This document shows, one piece after another, positions 50,880 to 59,969 of a stretch of DNA of 64,000 nucleotides (its first letter is position 1; every line of letters starts with the position of its first letter). Origin of the DNA: Streptomyces sp. HNM0575. GTDB taxonomy: Bacteria > Actinomycetota > Actinomycetes > Streptomycetales > Streptomycetaceae. Position numbers and translations under genes: made by a program. Where the stretch lies: positions 434,001 through 498,000 of the forward strand of contig NZ_JAASAG010000001.1 in assembly GCF_012726265.1 (NCBI RefSeq), read 5' to 3'. Under the pieces are notes generated by a model. The model saw only the letters and a program-made list of their open reading frames with translations. It was not told the DNA's origin and made no database searches.

Positions 50880-52451
50880 GTGAGTGACCAGTCCCAGCCC
50901 CCCGGAAACGACCCCGGCGAACACGACCCCGGCGAAGAGAACGGCGGCACGGCGCCCGCCCCCTCGGAGTTCGAGGAGATCGTCGGCGCGGAGACCGACC
51001 GCGACCCGGATCTCGCCGTCATCGAGGCGGGCAGCCGCACTCTCCGAGCGCAGGCGGGCCCCCCGGAGGCCGACGTCGTACCGGCACGTCCCGAGGACCC
51101 GGAGACCGAACGCGCCCTGCGTGCCGTCGAGTCGGAGCTGATGGACCGCTGGCCCGAGACGCGGCTCGACCCGTCCCTGGACCGCATCCGGGCGCTGATG
51201 GACGTGATGGGCGAGCCGCAGCGCGCTTACCCGTCGATCCACATCACCGGCACCAACGGCAAGACCAGCACCGCCCGCGTGATCGAGGCGCTGCTGAGCG
51301 CCTTCGAGCTGCGCACGGGCCGATACACCTCGCCCCACGTGCAGTCGATCATGGAGCGGATCAGCGTCGACGGTGCTCCCGTCAGCGCGGAGCGCTTCAT
51401 CGACGCGTACGAGGACGTGAAGCCCTTCGCGGAGATGGTCGACGCACAGCAGCCGCACCGCCTCTCCTTCTTCGAGATGCTGACGGGCATGGCGTACGCG
51501 GCCTTCGCCGACGCCCCCGTCGACGTCGCCGTCGTCGAGGTCGGCATGGGCGGAAGCTGGGACGCCACCAACGTCATCGACGCCGGCGTCTCCGTCATCA
51601 CCCCCATCTCGCTGGACCACACCGCCAGGCTCGGGGACACCCCGGAGAAGATCGCCGGGGAGAAGTCCGGCGTCGTCAAGAAGGACGCCACGGTCGTCCT
51701 CGCCCAGCAGCCCGTCGAGGCGGCGTCCGTCGTACTGAAGCGGGCCGCCGAGGAGGACGCGGCGGTCGCCCGCGAGGGCCTGGAGTTCGGCGTTGTCGCC
51801 CGCGAGGTCGCCGTCGGCGGCCAGCTGATCACCCTGCGCGGGCTGGGCGGCGAATACCCGGAGATCTTCCTGCCGATGCACGGCGCGCACATGGCGCACA
51901 ACGCCGCCGTCGCCCTCGCCGCCGTCGAGGCCTTCTTCGGCATCGGCGCCCGCGGCACCGACCAGGGCCGCACTCTCGACGCCGACGTCGTACGCCAGGC
52001 CTTCGCCTCCGTCTCCTCGCCGGGCCGGCTGGAGCTGATGCGCACGAGTCCCGCCGTGCTGCTCGACGCCGCGCACAATCCCGCGGGCGCCCGCGCCACC
52101 GCGGAGGCGGTCGCCGAGGCGTTCAGTTTCAGCCGTCTCGTCGGCGTCGTCGGACCCAGCAGCGACAAGGACGTACGCGGGCTGCTTGAGGCCTTCGAGC
52201 CGATCTTCGCGGAGGTGGTGCTGACCCGTAACTCCACGCCCCGCGCCATGGACGTCGACGAACTGGCCGCCGTCGCCGTCGAGGTCTTCGGCGAGGACCG
52301 CGTACAGGTGGAGCCCCGCCTCGACAGCGCCCTTGAGGAGGCCATCACGCTCGCCGAGGAGGAGGGCGAGTACGCCGGAGCGGGCGTACTGGTCACCGGC
52401 TCCGTCATCACCGCCGGCGAGGCCCGGCTGCTGCTGGGGAGGGAGCGCTAG
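50880..52451 (+). CDS. folC: Bifunctional folylpolyglutamate synthase / dihydrofolate synthase
   Basis: 523 residues from GTG 50880. An acidic, disordered extension of about 110 residues precedes the Mur-ligase-like core, so it is longer than E. coli FolC. ATP loop HITGTNGKTST, then TGRYTSPHV (folate site), VVEVGMGGSWDATN and SLDHTARLGDT, with the C-domain motif LDAAHNPAGA. It adds glutamate to dihydropteroate and to tetrahydrofolates. Its stop overlaps the start of a DUF4233 gene. Own promoter-like TAGACT upstream. Confidence 0.95.
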   Translation: MSDQSQPPGNDPGEHDPGEENGGTAPAPSEFEEIVGAETDRDPDLAVIEAGSRTLRAQAGPPEADVVPARPEDPETERALRAVESELMDRWPETRLDPSLDRIRALMDVMGEPQRAYPSIHITGTNGKTSTARVIEALLSAFELRTGRYTSPHVQSIMERISVDGAPVSAERFIDAYEDVKPFAEMVDAQQPHRLSFFEMLTGMAYAAFADAPVDVAVVEVGMGGSWDATNVIDAGVSVITPISLDHTARLGDTPEKIAGEKSGVVKKDATVVLAQQPVEAASVVLKRAAEEDAAVAREGLEFGVVAREVAVGGQLITLRGLGGEYPEIFLPMHGAHMAHNAAVALAAVEAFFGIGARGTDQGRTLDADVVRQAFASVSSPGRLELMRTSPAVLLDAAHNPAGARATAEAVAEAFSFSRLVGVVGPSSDKDVRGLLEAFEPIFAEVVLTRNSTPRAMDVDELAAVAVEVFGEDRVQVEPRLDSALEEAITLAEEEGEYAGAGVLVTGSVITAGEARLLLGRER

Positions 52452-52801
52452 TGCGCACTCTCTGCGCGAGCACGCTGATCGGCGAGTTCTTCGTCATCGG
52501 CTTCGCGGGTCTCGTCGCGATGCGTACGAGCGAGCTGTCCGCGGGCACCGTCTGGGCGGTGTGCGGAGTGGCGATGGCGCTGTGCGTCCTGCTGTGCGGT
52601 GCGCTGACCCGCAGGGGCGGCGTCCAGCTGGGCTGGGCGCTCCAACTGGCCCTCGTCGCCTCGGGGTTGGTCGTCCCGGCCATGTACTTCCTCGGCGCGT
52701 GCTTCGCCGCCCTGTGGTGGGCGTCCGTCCACTTCGGGCGGAAGGTCGACGAGGCGAAGGCCGAGCGCGCCCGCCTGGAGACCGAGCCTGACACTGCGTG
52801 A
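52451..52801 (+). CDS. DUF4233 membrane protein
   Basis: 116 residues, GTG 52451 sharing its G with the folC TAG stop (TAGTG overlap). Four hydrophobic helices: STLIGEFFVIGFAGLVAM, GTVWAVCGVAMALCVLLCGAL, GWALQLALVASGLVVPAMYFL and a shorter ACFAALWW, then an acidic/basic tail. The family always follows folC in actinobacteria, as I know it, and has no assigned function. Translational coupling suggests a link with folate or the following ndk. Confidence 0.88.
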   Translation: MRTLCASTLIGEFFVIGFAGLVAMRTSELSAGTVWAVCGVAMALCVLLCGALTRRGGVQLGWALQLALVASGLVVPAMYFLGACFAALWWASVHFGRKVDEAKAERARLETEPDTA

Positions 52802-52918
52802 CCGCGACGGGATGCGCACGTGTAGCCTCTGGGCATCCACAACCGGCCACATCCGGACCGGGCCGCCGGCGACGTGCGCCCGGCGCCGCGGCACATCCAT
52901 CCCCGAGGAGCCCCCACC

Positions 52919-53332
52919 ATGAGCGAGCGCACCCTGGTACTGCTGAAGCCCGACGCCGTACGCCGCGGTCTGATCGGCGAGATCGTCCGCCGCATCGAGA
53001 GCAAGGCGGACTGGGCCGTCACAGCACTGGAGTTGCGCACTCTGGACCGCTCGACGCTGGAGCAGCACTACTCCGAGCACGTGGGCAAGCCCTTCTACGA
53101 GCCGCTGGTCGAGTTCATGGCATCGGGCCCGTCCGTCGTGATGGTCGTCGAGGGCGAGCGCGTCATCGAGGGCGTACGTGCGCTCGCCGGCCCGACGGAC
53201 CCCATCGCCGCCGCGCCGGGCTCCATTCGGGGGGACTTCGGCACGGTTGTACGGGAAAACCTGATTCACGCTTCGGACTCGGCGGAGTCCGCGGAACGGG
53301 AACTGAAGATTTTTTTCCCGGACTTCAGCTGA
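52919..53332 (+). CDS. ndk: Nucleoside diphosphate kinase
   Basis: 137 residues, ATG 52919 with CGAGGAG upstream. MSERTLVLLKPDAVRRGLIGEI, KPFYEPLVEFMASGPSVVMV and the active site VRENLIHASDSAESAERE with the phosphorylated His. It transfers phosphate from ATP to NDPs. Near the end a run of T (AAGATTTTTTTCCCGG) encodes Lys-Ile-Phe-Phe-Pro with rare TTT codons. A hairpin follows. Confidence 0.97.
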   Translation: MSERTLVLLKPDAVRRGLIGEIVRRIESKADWAVTALELRTLDRSTLEQHYSEHVGKPFYEPLVEFMASGPSVVMVVEGERVIEGVRALAGPTDPIAAAPGSIRGDFGTVVRENLIHASDSAESAERELKIFFPDFS

Positions 53333-53622
53333 GGTCACGCTGACACGTCATCAGTCGTCAGGGCCCTGATGACCTGGGGCGACCCACAATTTCCGGGCGC
53401 CCGTCGGCATATGCGAGCCGGTTCGGGGGAACGCATCACCCCGACACGACGTCACTGATTACAGGGACGACGGCTGTTGCGCCGACAATGGCGGGACACC
53501 CTCGCTACGTGTTCGAGTCCGCGTCTACGATGGAACCTCGCGTCTCCACAGCGTTAGCGCGGACCACCTCTCCTGCCGTCCTCCCGAACACACCGCTCCA
53601 GTTGGAAGGCCAGACGCATCCT
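53333..53622. other. mreB upstream region
   Basis: 290 bp. Apart from the ndk hairpin it holds the promoter region of the mre operon. A TACGAT at 53526-53531 is a possible -10. In S. coelicolor this operon has several promoters; I cannot place them here. Confidence 0.45.
53347..53373 (+). terminator. Hairpin after ndk
   Basis: GTCATCAG / CTGATGAC 8-bp stem with an 11-nt loop, 14 bp after the ndk stop. Confidence 0.55.
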
Positions 53623-54654
53623 ATGGCGAACAACATGTCGTTCATCGGCCGTGATATGGCTGTCGACCTCGGGACCGCCAACACGCTGGTGTACGTCAGG
53701 GGTCGCGGGATCGTCCTCAACGAGCCGTCGGTCGTCGCCATCAACACCAACACCGGGGGCATCCTGGCGGTAGGCGCCGAGGCGAAGAAGATGATCGGCC
53801 GCACCCCCGGCAACATCGTGGCCGTGCGTCCGCTGAAGGACGGCGTCATCGCCGACTTCGAGATCACAGAGCGGATGCTCCGCTACTTCATCCTCAAGAT
53901 CCACAAGCGACGTTATCTCGCGCGTCCGCGCGTGGTCATCTGCGTTCCCTCGGGCATCACCGGCGTCGAGCGCCGTGCCGTGATCGAGGCGTCGACCCAG
54001 GCCGGCGCCCGCCAGGTGCACATCATCGAGGAGCCCATGGCGGCGGCGATCGGCTCCGGTCTCCCCGTGCACGAGGCCACGGGCAACATGGTCGTCGACA
54101 TCGGCGGCGGCACCACCGAGGTGGCGGTGATCTCGCTCGGCGGGATCGTCACGGCACAGTCGATCCGCGTCGCCGGGGACGAGCTGGACAACGCGATCAT
54201 CCAGCACATCAAGAAGGAGTACAGCCTGCTCCTCGGCGAGCGCACCGCCGAGAGCATCAAGATCACGATCGGTTCCGCGCACTCCCTCGACAAGGACGAG
54301 CACACCGAGATCCGCGGCCGCGACCTGGTCAGCGGACTTCCCAAGACGGTCGTCATCTCGGCCGCCGAGGTCCGCCGTGCCATGGAGGAGCCGGTCAACG
54401 CGATCGTCGACGCGGTGAAGACCACGCTCGACAAGTGCCCGCCCGAGCTGTCCGGGGACGTCATGGACCGCGGGATCGTCCTCACCGGCGGCGGTGCCCT
54501 GCTGCGCGGCCTGGACGAGCGACTGCGCAGCGAGACGGGCATGCCGATCCACATCGCCGAGGATCCGCTGGACTCCGTGGCGCTCGGATCCGGAAAGTGC
54601 GTGGAGGAGTTCGAGGCGCTTCAGCAGGTCCTCGACTCCCAGCCCAGGCGATGA
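53623..54654 (+). CDS. mreB: Rod shape-determining protein MreB
   Basis: 343 residues from ATG 53623 (GGAAGG upstream); ATG 53635 is a possible second start and the frame is open to 53488. Actin fold: phosphate-1 [13 protein letters not shown], connect-1 [14 protein letters not shown], phosphate-2 [18 protein letters not shown], adenosine [16 protein letters not shown]. The cytoskeletal ATPase directs cell-wall synthesis; in streptomycetes it acts mainly in the spore wall. First gene of mreB-mreC-mreD-pbp2-rodA. Confidence 0.97.
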   Translation: MANNMSFIGRDMAVDLGTANTLVYVRGRGIVLNEPSVVAINTNTGGILAVGAEAKKMIGRTPGNIVAVRPLKDGVIADFEITERMLRYFILKIHKRRYLARPRVVICVPSGITGVERRAVIEASTQAGARQVHIIEEPMAAAIGSGLPVHEATGNMVVDIGGGTTEVAVISLGGIVTAQSIRVAGDELDNAIIQHIKKEYSLLLGERTAESIKITIGSAHSLDKDEHTEIRGRDLVSGLPKTVVISAAEVRRAMEEPVNAIVDAVKTTLDKCPPELSGDVMDRGIVLTGGGALLRGLDERLRSETGMPIHIAEDPLDSVALGSGKCVEEFEALQQVLDSQPRR

Positions 54655-54812
54655 TCTGAACTCAAGCGATCTGACGTGCGGTCGGCCGCACCACGACCAC
54701 CAGTCCGCCCGCGGATCGTTGACAGTTCCGGAGCGACGCGGCGCGCGTTGAGCGGCGCCGTTCCGGAACGGACACCGGTCCGACCGACTGAGGAAAGGCA
54801 CGGCCGCCGCAC

Positions 54813-55751
54813 GTGAGGGACACCCGAGAGAGCCGGCTGCTGCTCGTCCTTCTGATCGCCATCGCGTTCGCACTGATCACGGTGGACATCAGGAAGGGCG
54901 AGCAGTCTCCTATGGACAGCGCGCGGCACGTCGCCGCTTCAGCCTTCGGACCTGTGGAGAAAGGGGTGTCGGCGGCGGTCGACCCCGTGGGGAACTCCAT
55001 CGCAGCGGTCCGCGACTCCGGTGTGCGGCACAACCGTATAAGGCGTCTCGAAGCGGAGAACGCGAAGCTGAAGCAGCGCCTGGGCTCCAGCGACCGGCAC
55101 CGCTCCCGCTCCAAGGAGCTGGACAAGCTGCTGAAGACCGCGGGCGCCGGCGGTTACGGACTGAAGGGCGCCCAGGTCATCGGCATCGGTTCCGGGCAGG
55201 GCTTCTCCTGGACGATCACCATCGACGCGGGCAGCCGGGACGGCATCGCGCGCGACATGACGGTCATCAACGGCGACGGTCTCGTCGGCCGCGTCACCAC
55301 CGTCAGTTCGTCCACGGCCACCGTGCTGCTCGCCAACGACCCGGACTTCTCCGTGGGCACGCGCATGGAGAAGAGCAGCGAGCTCGGGTTCGCCACCGGC
55401 CGCGGTGGCGACGCCATAACGGTCCAGCTCCTCAACGGCAAGTCGGAGGTGAAGAAGGGCGACCGGATAGTGACTTTCGGCTCTCGCAACAACAAGCCCT
55501 TCGTGCCGGGCGTGCCCGTGGGGACGGTCTCCAAGGTGGACAGGACGGCGGGCGATCTCACGCGCGGCGTCAGCGTCCGGCCGTTCGTCAGCTTCAGCAA
55601 GCTCGACATCGTCGGCGTCGTCGTCAGGCCGCCGCGTACCGACCCCCGCGACGAGGTGCTGCGAGTCAAGAAGCCGCCGAAGCCCAAGCCCGCGCCCACG
55701 GTGACCGTGACCAAGACCCCGAAGCCCGACGCTTCGGAATCCAGGAGCTGA
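54813..55751 (+). CDS. mreC: Rod shape-determining protein MreC
   Basis: 312 residues, GTG 54813 with AGGAAAGG 15 bp upstream. A short N-terminal cytoplasmic part, one membrane helix (LLLVLLIAIAFALITVDI), a coiled coil (NRIRRLEAENAKLKQRL), then the beta-rich MreC domain (AGSRDGIARDMTVINGDGLVGRV). A Pro/Lys/Thr-rich tail (KPPKPKPAPTVTVTKTPKP) extends outside. It links MreB to PBP2 at the membrane. 158 bp after mreB. Confidence 0.95.
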   Translation: MRDTRESRLLLVLLIAIAFALITVDIRKGEQSPMDSARHVAASAFGPVEKGVSAAVDPVGNSIAAVRDSGVRHNRIRRLEAENAKLKQRLGSSDRHRSRSKELDKLLKTAGAGGYGLKGAQVIGIGSGQGFSWTITIDAGSRDGIARDMTVINGDGLVGRVTTVSSSTATVLLANDPDFSVGTRMEKSSELGFATGRGGDAITVQLLNGKSEVKKGDRIVTFGSRNNKPFVPGVPVGTVSKVDRTAGDLTRGVSVRPFVSFSKLDIVGVVVRPPRTDPRDEVLRVKKPPKPKPAPTVTVTKTPKPDASESRS

Positions 55752-55754
55752 CCG

Positions 55755-56510
55755 ATGTACCTCAACCGGATCCTGCTCTCGGCCGTTCTCGTCGTGGGCG
55801 CCCTGATCGTGCAGGTCAGCGTGCTGGCGCGGCTTCAGCTGCCCGGGGCGGTGCCGGATCTGCTGCTGCTCGTCCTGCTCGGTCTCGCGATGGTCTACGG
55901 GCACACCGCCGGCGCCGTCACCGGCTTCCTCGGCGGTCTGCTCGCGGACCTCGCGCCGCCTGCGGAGCACGCGGTGGGGCGCTATGCGCTGGTGCTGTGC
56001 GTCATCGGGTACGTCGCGGGACTGACCAAGCCGGAGGGTACGCAGCACCGTTCGGCGACCGTGCCGATGCTCGTCGTCGCCAGCGCCGCCGTCGGTTCGA
56101 CGCTGCTGTACGCGGGTGTCGGCACTCTCGTCGGCGACACCGCGGCCGGTCATGTGGCGCTGCTGCCGCTGCTGTTCACGGCCACGCTCTACGACTTGCT
56201 GCTGGCGCCCTTCGCCGTACCGCTGATCATGTGGGCCGCGCGCCGTACCGAACGCGGCGTGATCACTTCCGACGCTTCGGGCGTCGGAAGTATGGGCCGG
56301 AGTGACAAAGGGGCCTATGGATGGCTCAGTTCGGGTACAGGACTCCAAGTCGGGGGCAGCAGCCTCTTCGGCAAGGGCCGCAACGGCGGCACTACGCGCA
56401 ACTCGCGCAACGGCAAGGCCATCCGGATGGGCATCCAGCGGGGCAGCCTGCTGGACCGGTCGTCCCGTAAGAGCAGGACCGGGAAGATCAAGGGGGTCAA
56501 GCGGCTGTGA
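55755..56510 (+). CDS. mreD: Rod shape-determining protein MreD
   Basis: 251 residues, ATG 55755, three bases after the mreC stop. About five membrane helices (RILLSAVLVVGALIVQVSVL; AVPDLLLLVLLGLAMVYG; GAVTGFLGGLLADLAPP). The last 80 residues are a Gly/Ser/Arg/Lys-rich cytoplasmic tail (about 15 basic residues), longer than usual for MreD. It is part of the elongation complex. The stop overlaps the pbp2 GTG (GTGA), so translation is coupled. Confidence 0.93.
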   Translation: MYLNRILLSAVLVVGALIVQVSVLARLQLPGAVPDLLLLVLLGLAMVYGHTAGAVTGFLGGLLADLAPPAEHAVGRYALVLCVIGYVAGLTKPEGTQHRSATVPMLVVASAAVGSTLLYAGVGTLVGDTAAGHVALLPLLFTATLYDLLLAPFAVPLIMWAARRTERGVITSDASGVGSMGRSDKGAYGWLSSGTGLQVGGSSLFGKGRNGGTTRNSRNGKAIRMGIQRGSLLDRSSRKSRTGKIKGVKRL

Positions 56511-58669
56511 CCAACATCCCTGAGACCGGACGCAGCAGCCGGGTCAGTATCCGGCTGATCGCCATTCAGATCCTGGTGATGTCGCTGCTGCTCACGCTCG
56601 GCGGACGCCTGTGGTATCTCCAGGTGCGCAACGGCGACCAGTACCAGAAGGAGGCCGCGGGCAACCACGTGCAGCAGGTCGTGCAGCCCGCGACCCGCGG
56701 CTCCATCCTCGACTCGCGCGGCGTGCCCATCGCGGACAACGAGACGCGTCTCGTCGTCTCCGCCTCCCGCACCGAGTTGATGAAGATGGACGACGGCGGC
56801 AAGGCCGTGCTCACCCGTCTCGCCGGCGTCCTCGACATGGACCCGAAGACCGTGCAGGGGAAGGTGCGGCTCTGCGACGCCAAGACGCCGCAGCCCTGCT
56901 GGAACGGCTCGCCGTACCAGCCGATCCCCGTGACCGACGACGCCACCACCCAGCAGGCCCTCCAAATCCGTGAGCGTGCCGAGGACTTCCCCGGCATCAC
57001 CGCCGAGCCGACGGCCGTGCGCCGCTATCCGGCGCCGTACGGGTCCCACACGTCCCAGGTCCTCGGCTATCTCTCGCCCGTCACGGACGAGGAGATCAGG
57101 AAGACCAAGAACACCGACTCGCCCTTCCTCTCGTCCGACGAGATCGGGCGGTCCGGCCTGGAGCGCACGTACGACGCCATACTGCGCGGCAGTTCGGGCG
57201 TCACCCGCTACGAGGTCGACAACCTGGGGCGCGTCATGGGCCGGGCCAAGAGCGACAAGGCCGAGCCGGGCTCCAGCCTCGTCACGAGCATCGACTCCCG
57301 GGTCCAGGCCGTCACCGAGAACGAGTTGCTGACGGCGATGAAGAACGCCCGCAAGGAGCACGACAAGAACACCAACAAGAACTACAAGGCCGATGCGGGC
57401 GCTGCCGTCGTGATGGAGAACAAGACCGGCCGCCTCGTCGCGATGGCCTCCAACCCGGAGTACGACCCGAACGAGTGGGTCGGCGGAATCTCCGGCAAGA
57501 AGTACGACCAGCTCACGGGCAAGAAGTCGAACTATCCGCTGCTGAACCGCTCCATCCAGGGCCTCTCGGCGCCGGGCTCCATCTTCAAGGTGATCTCCTC
57601 CACGGCTGCCGTCAGGGCGGGCAACCGCTTCGACGGCAACTACAACTGCCCTGCCTCGTACAACGTCGGCGGGCAGACCTTCAAGAACTTCGAGTCCGAG
57701 AGCGCCGGCAGCATCAGCATCGGCCGCGCCCTGGAGATCTCCTGCGACACGGTCTTCTACGACCTCGCGTACAAGCAGTGGCTCAAGGACGGCGGCAACC
57801 ACCCGAAGAAGAACGCCAACGACTACTTCTACAAGACGGCCCACAAGTTCGGCCTCGGCAAGAAGACCCGGGTCGACCTTCCCAACGAGGTCGAGGGCCG
57901 GGTTCCGGACCGTCAGTGGAAGAAGGACTACTGGAAGGCCAACAAGGACGCCTGGTGCAAGCAGGCCAAGGATCCCAAGTCCTACGCGGACAAGATCGCG
58001 AAGGAGAACTGCGTCTCCGGGATGAAGATGCGCGCCGGTGACAGCGTCAACTACTCGATCGGACAGGGCGACACGCTCGTCACGCCGATCCAGATGGCGA
58101 CGATCTACTCGGCCATCGCCAACGGCGGCACCCTGCACGACCCCACACTCGGCAAGGCGACGATCGGGCCGAAGGGCAAGACCATAAAGGAGATCAAGCC
58201 GAAGTCGCACGGCAGGCTGCCGGTGGACAAGAAGCTCCTGAAGAAGATCGACGGGGCACTCGCCGGCGTCGCCGAACGAGGCACCGCGGCCTGGCGCTTC
58301 GGCGACGCGGGCTGGCCGCAGGACAAGATCAAGATGCACGCCAAGACGGGTACGGCCGAGGTGGCGGGCAAGCAGACCACGTCCTGGTTCACGACGTACA
58401 CCAAGGACTACACGGTCCTCATGACGATCTCGCAGGGCGGTACCGGCTCCGGTGCCTCCGGCCCCGCGGTCCGCAACATCTACAACGCCCTCTACGGGGT
58501 CAACCAGGACGGCGACATCGACGAGAAGGCCGCACTGCTGCCGCACCCAGAGGAAGGCCTCCCGAAGATCGACGCCCACGGCAACATCGAGTCGAGGGAC
58601 GACGACGACTTCAAGAAGCGTGCCGAGCGCGCGGTCAAGGGCGCACCCACCACCGGAGCGGGCGGATGA
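56507..58669 (+). CDS. mrdA: Penicillin-binding protein 2 (transpeptidase)
   Basis: 720 residues, GTG 56507 overlapping the mreD stop. N-terminal membrane anchor (LIAIQILVMSLLLTLGG), the pedestal dimerisation domain, then the transpeptidase domain: SIFK (SxxK nucleophile), SCD (SxN position), KTG (KTGTAEV). An insertion of about 100 residues with Lys-rich segments and two Cys lies between SxN and KTG, as in other streptomycete PBP2. It crosslinks peptidoglycan with the RodA glycosyltransferase. The stop overlaps the rodA ATG. Confidence 0.95.
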   Translation: MTNIPETGRSSRVSIRLIAIQILVMSLLLTLGGRLWYLQVRNGDQYQKEAAGNHVQQVVQPATRGSILDSRGVPIADNETRLVVSASRTELMKMDDGGKAVLTRLAGVLDMDPKTVQGKVRLCDAKTPQPCWNGSPYQPIPVTDDATTQQALQIRERAEDFPGITAEPTAVRRYPAPYGSHTSQVLGYLSPVTDEEIRKTKNTDSPFLSSDEIGRSGLERTYDAILRGSSGVTRYEVDNLGRVMGRAKSDKAEPGSSLVTSIDSRVQAVTENELLTAMKNARKEHDKNTNKNYKADAGAAVVMENKTGRLVAMASNPEYDPNEWVGGISGKKYDQLTGKKSNYPLLNRSIQGLSAPGSIFKVISSTAAVRAGNRFDGNYNCPASYNVGGQTFKNFESESAGSISIGRALEISCDTVFYDLAYKQWLKDGGNHPKKNANDYFYKTAHKFGLGKKTRVDLPNEVEGRVPDRQWKKDYWKANKDAWCKQAKDPKSYADKIAKENCVSGMKMRAGDSVNYSIGQGDTLVTPIQMATIYSAIANGGTLHDPTLGKATIGPKGKTIKEIKPKSHGRLPVDKKLLKKIDGALAGVAERGTAAWRFGDAGWPQDKIKMHAKTGTAEVAGKQTTSWFTTYTKDYTVLMTISQGGTGSGASGPAVRNIYNALYGVNQDGDIDEKAALLPHPEEGLPKIDAHGNIESRDDDDFKKRAERAVKGAPTTGAGG

Positions 58670-59865
58670 GCACGCACTCCTACAGCCTGAGCGGCTACGG
58701 GCCGCAGACGAGGTCGGTGTGGGGCAGGCTCACCGCCCGCGACTCGGCGGTCTGGCGGCTCGACTGGATCATGGTGATGGCCGGCATCGGGCTGTCCATC
58801 GTCGGTTCGCTCCTCGTCTGGTCGGCCACGCGCAACCGCAGCGACCTCAACCAGGGCGACCCGTACTACTTCCTGACCCGTCATGTGGTCAGCCTCATCG
58901 TCGGGTTGCTGCTCATGGCGGGCATGGTGTGGCTCGGGCACCGCAGGGTGCGCGGAGCCGTGCCGTTCCTGTACGGCGCGACCCTGCTGCTCGGTCTTCT
59001 CGTGCTCACGCCGCTGGGCGCGACGATCAACGGGCAGCGGGCCTGGCTGCACCTCGGCGGTGGGTTCTCGCTCCAGCCCGCGGAGTTCATCAAGATCACG
59101 GTGATCCTCGGCATGGCGATGCTGCTGTCCGCGCGGGTGGACGCGGGTGACCGTGAGTACCCGGACCACCGCACCGTCCTTCAGGCGCTGGGCCTGGCCG
59201 CGGCGCCGATCCTGGTCATCATGCTGATGCCCGACCTGGGCTCCGTGATGGTCATGGTCATAATCGTTCTGGGAGTTCTGCTCGCCTCCGGCGCCTCGAA
59301 CCGGTGGATCGTCGGGCTGTGCGCCGCGGGCACCACGGGTGCCGTGTGCGTCTGGGCGTTCGGACTGCTGGACCAGTACCAGATCAACCGCTTCGCCGCC
59401 TTCGCCAACCCCGCGCTCGACCCGGCCGGCGTCGGCTACAACACCAACCAGGCGCGGATCGCGATCGGTTCGGGCGGGCTGAGCGGCAAGGGGCTCTTCG
59501 AGGGGTCGCAGACCACGGGCCAGTTCGTCCCGGAGCAGCAGACCGACTTCGTCTTCACCGTCGCCGGTGAGGAACTGGGCTTCCTGGGCGGCGCGTTGAT
59601 CATCGCGTTGCTCGGTGTCGTGATCTGGCGGGCGTGCCGCATCGCGCGCGAGTCGTCCGAGCTCTACAGCACGGTCGTCGCCGCCGGAGTGATCGCCTGG
59701 TTCGCGTTCCAGTCGTTCGAGAACATCGGCATGACGCTGGGCATCATGCCCGTCGCGGGCCTGCCGTTGCCGTTCGTCTCCTACGGCGGTACGTCGATGT
59801 TCGCGGTGTGGCTCGCGCTGGGACTGCTTCAGTCGATCAGGGTCCAGCGGCCCGTCTCGGCATAG
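58666..59865 (+). CDS. rodA: Rod shape-determining protein RodA (SEDS glycosyltransferase)
   Basis: 399 residues, ATG 58666 overlapping the PBP2 stop (ATGA). Ten membrane helices of the FtsW/RodA/SpoVE family: GQRAWLHLGGGFSLQPAEFIK, then FVFTVAGEELGFLGG and GIMPVAGLPLPFVSYGGTSM. It polymerises lipid II into glycan strands, paired with PBP2. As I recall, sfr of S. coelicolor is the counterpart and acts in sporulation. Last gene of the operon. Confidence 0.96.
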   Translation: MSTHSYSLSGYGPQTRSVWGRLTARDSAVWRLDWIMVMAGIGLSIVGSLLVWSATRNRSDLNQGDPYYFLTRHVVSLIVGLLLMAGMVWLGHRRVRGAVPFLYGATLLLGLLVLTPLGATINGQRAWLHLGGGFSLQPAEFIKITVILGMAMLLSARVDAGDREYPDHRTVLQALGLAAAPILVIMLMPDLGSVMVMVIIVLGVLLASGASNRWIVGLCAAGTTGAVCVWAFGLLDQYQINRFAAFANPALDPAGVGYNTNQARIAIGSGGLSGKGLFEGSQTTGQFVPEQQTDFVFTVAGEELGFLGGALIIALLGVVIWRACRIARESSELYSTVVAAGVIAWFAFQSFENIGMTLGIMPVAGLPLPFVSYGGTSMFAVWLALGLLQSIRVQRPVSA

Positions 59866-59969
59866 GCCCCTCGCACCCGGCGGGGGCGGTGGATTGGGGG
59901 CCGTTTCGGGGCCCGCGTTACGCTGAATGGTCATCCGTACAGCGACAGCGTCCCGATCCGAGGAACCCC

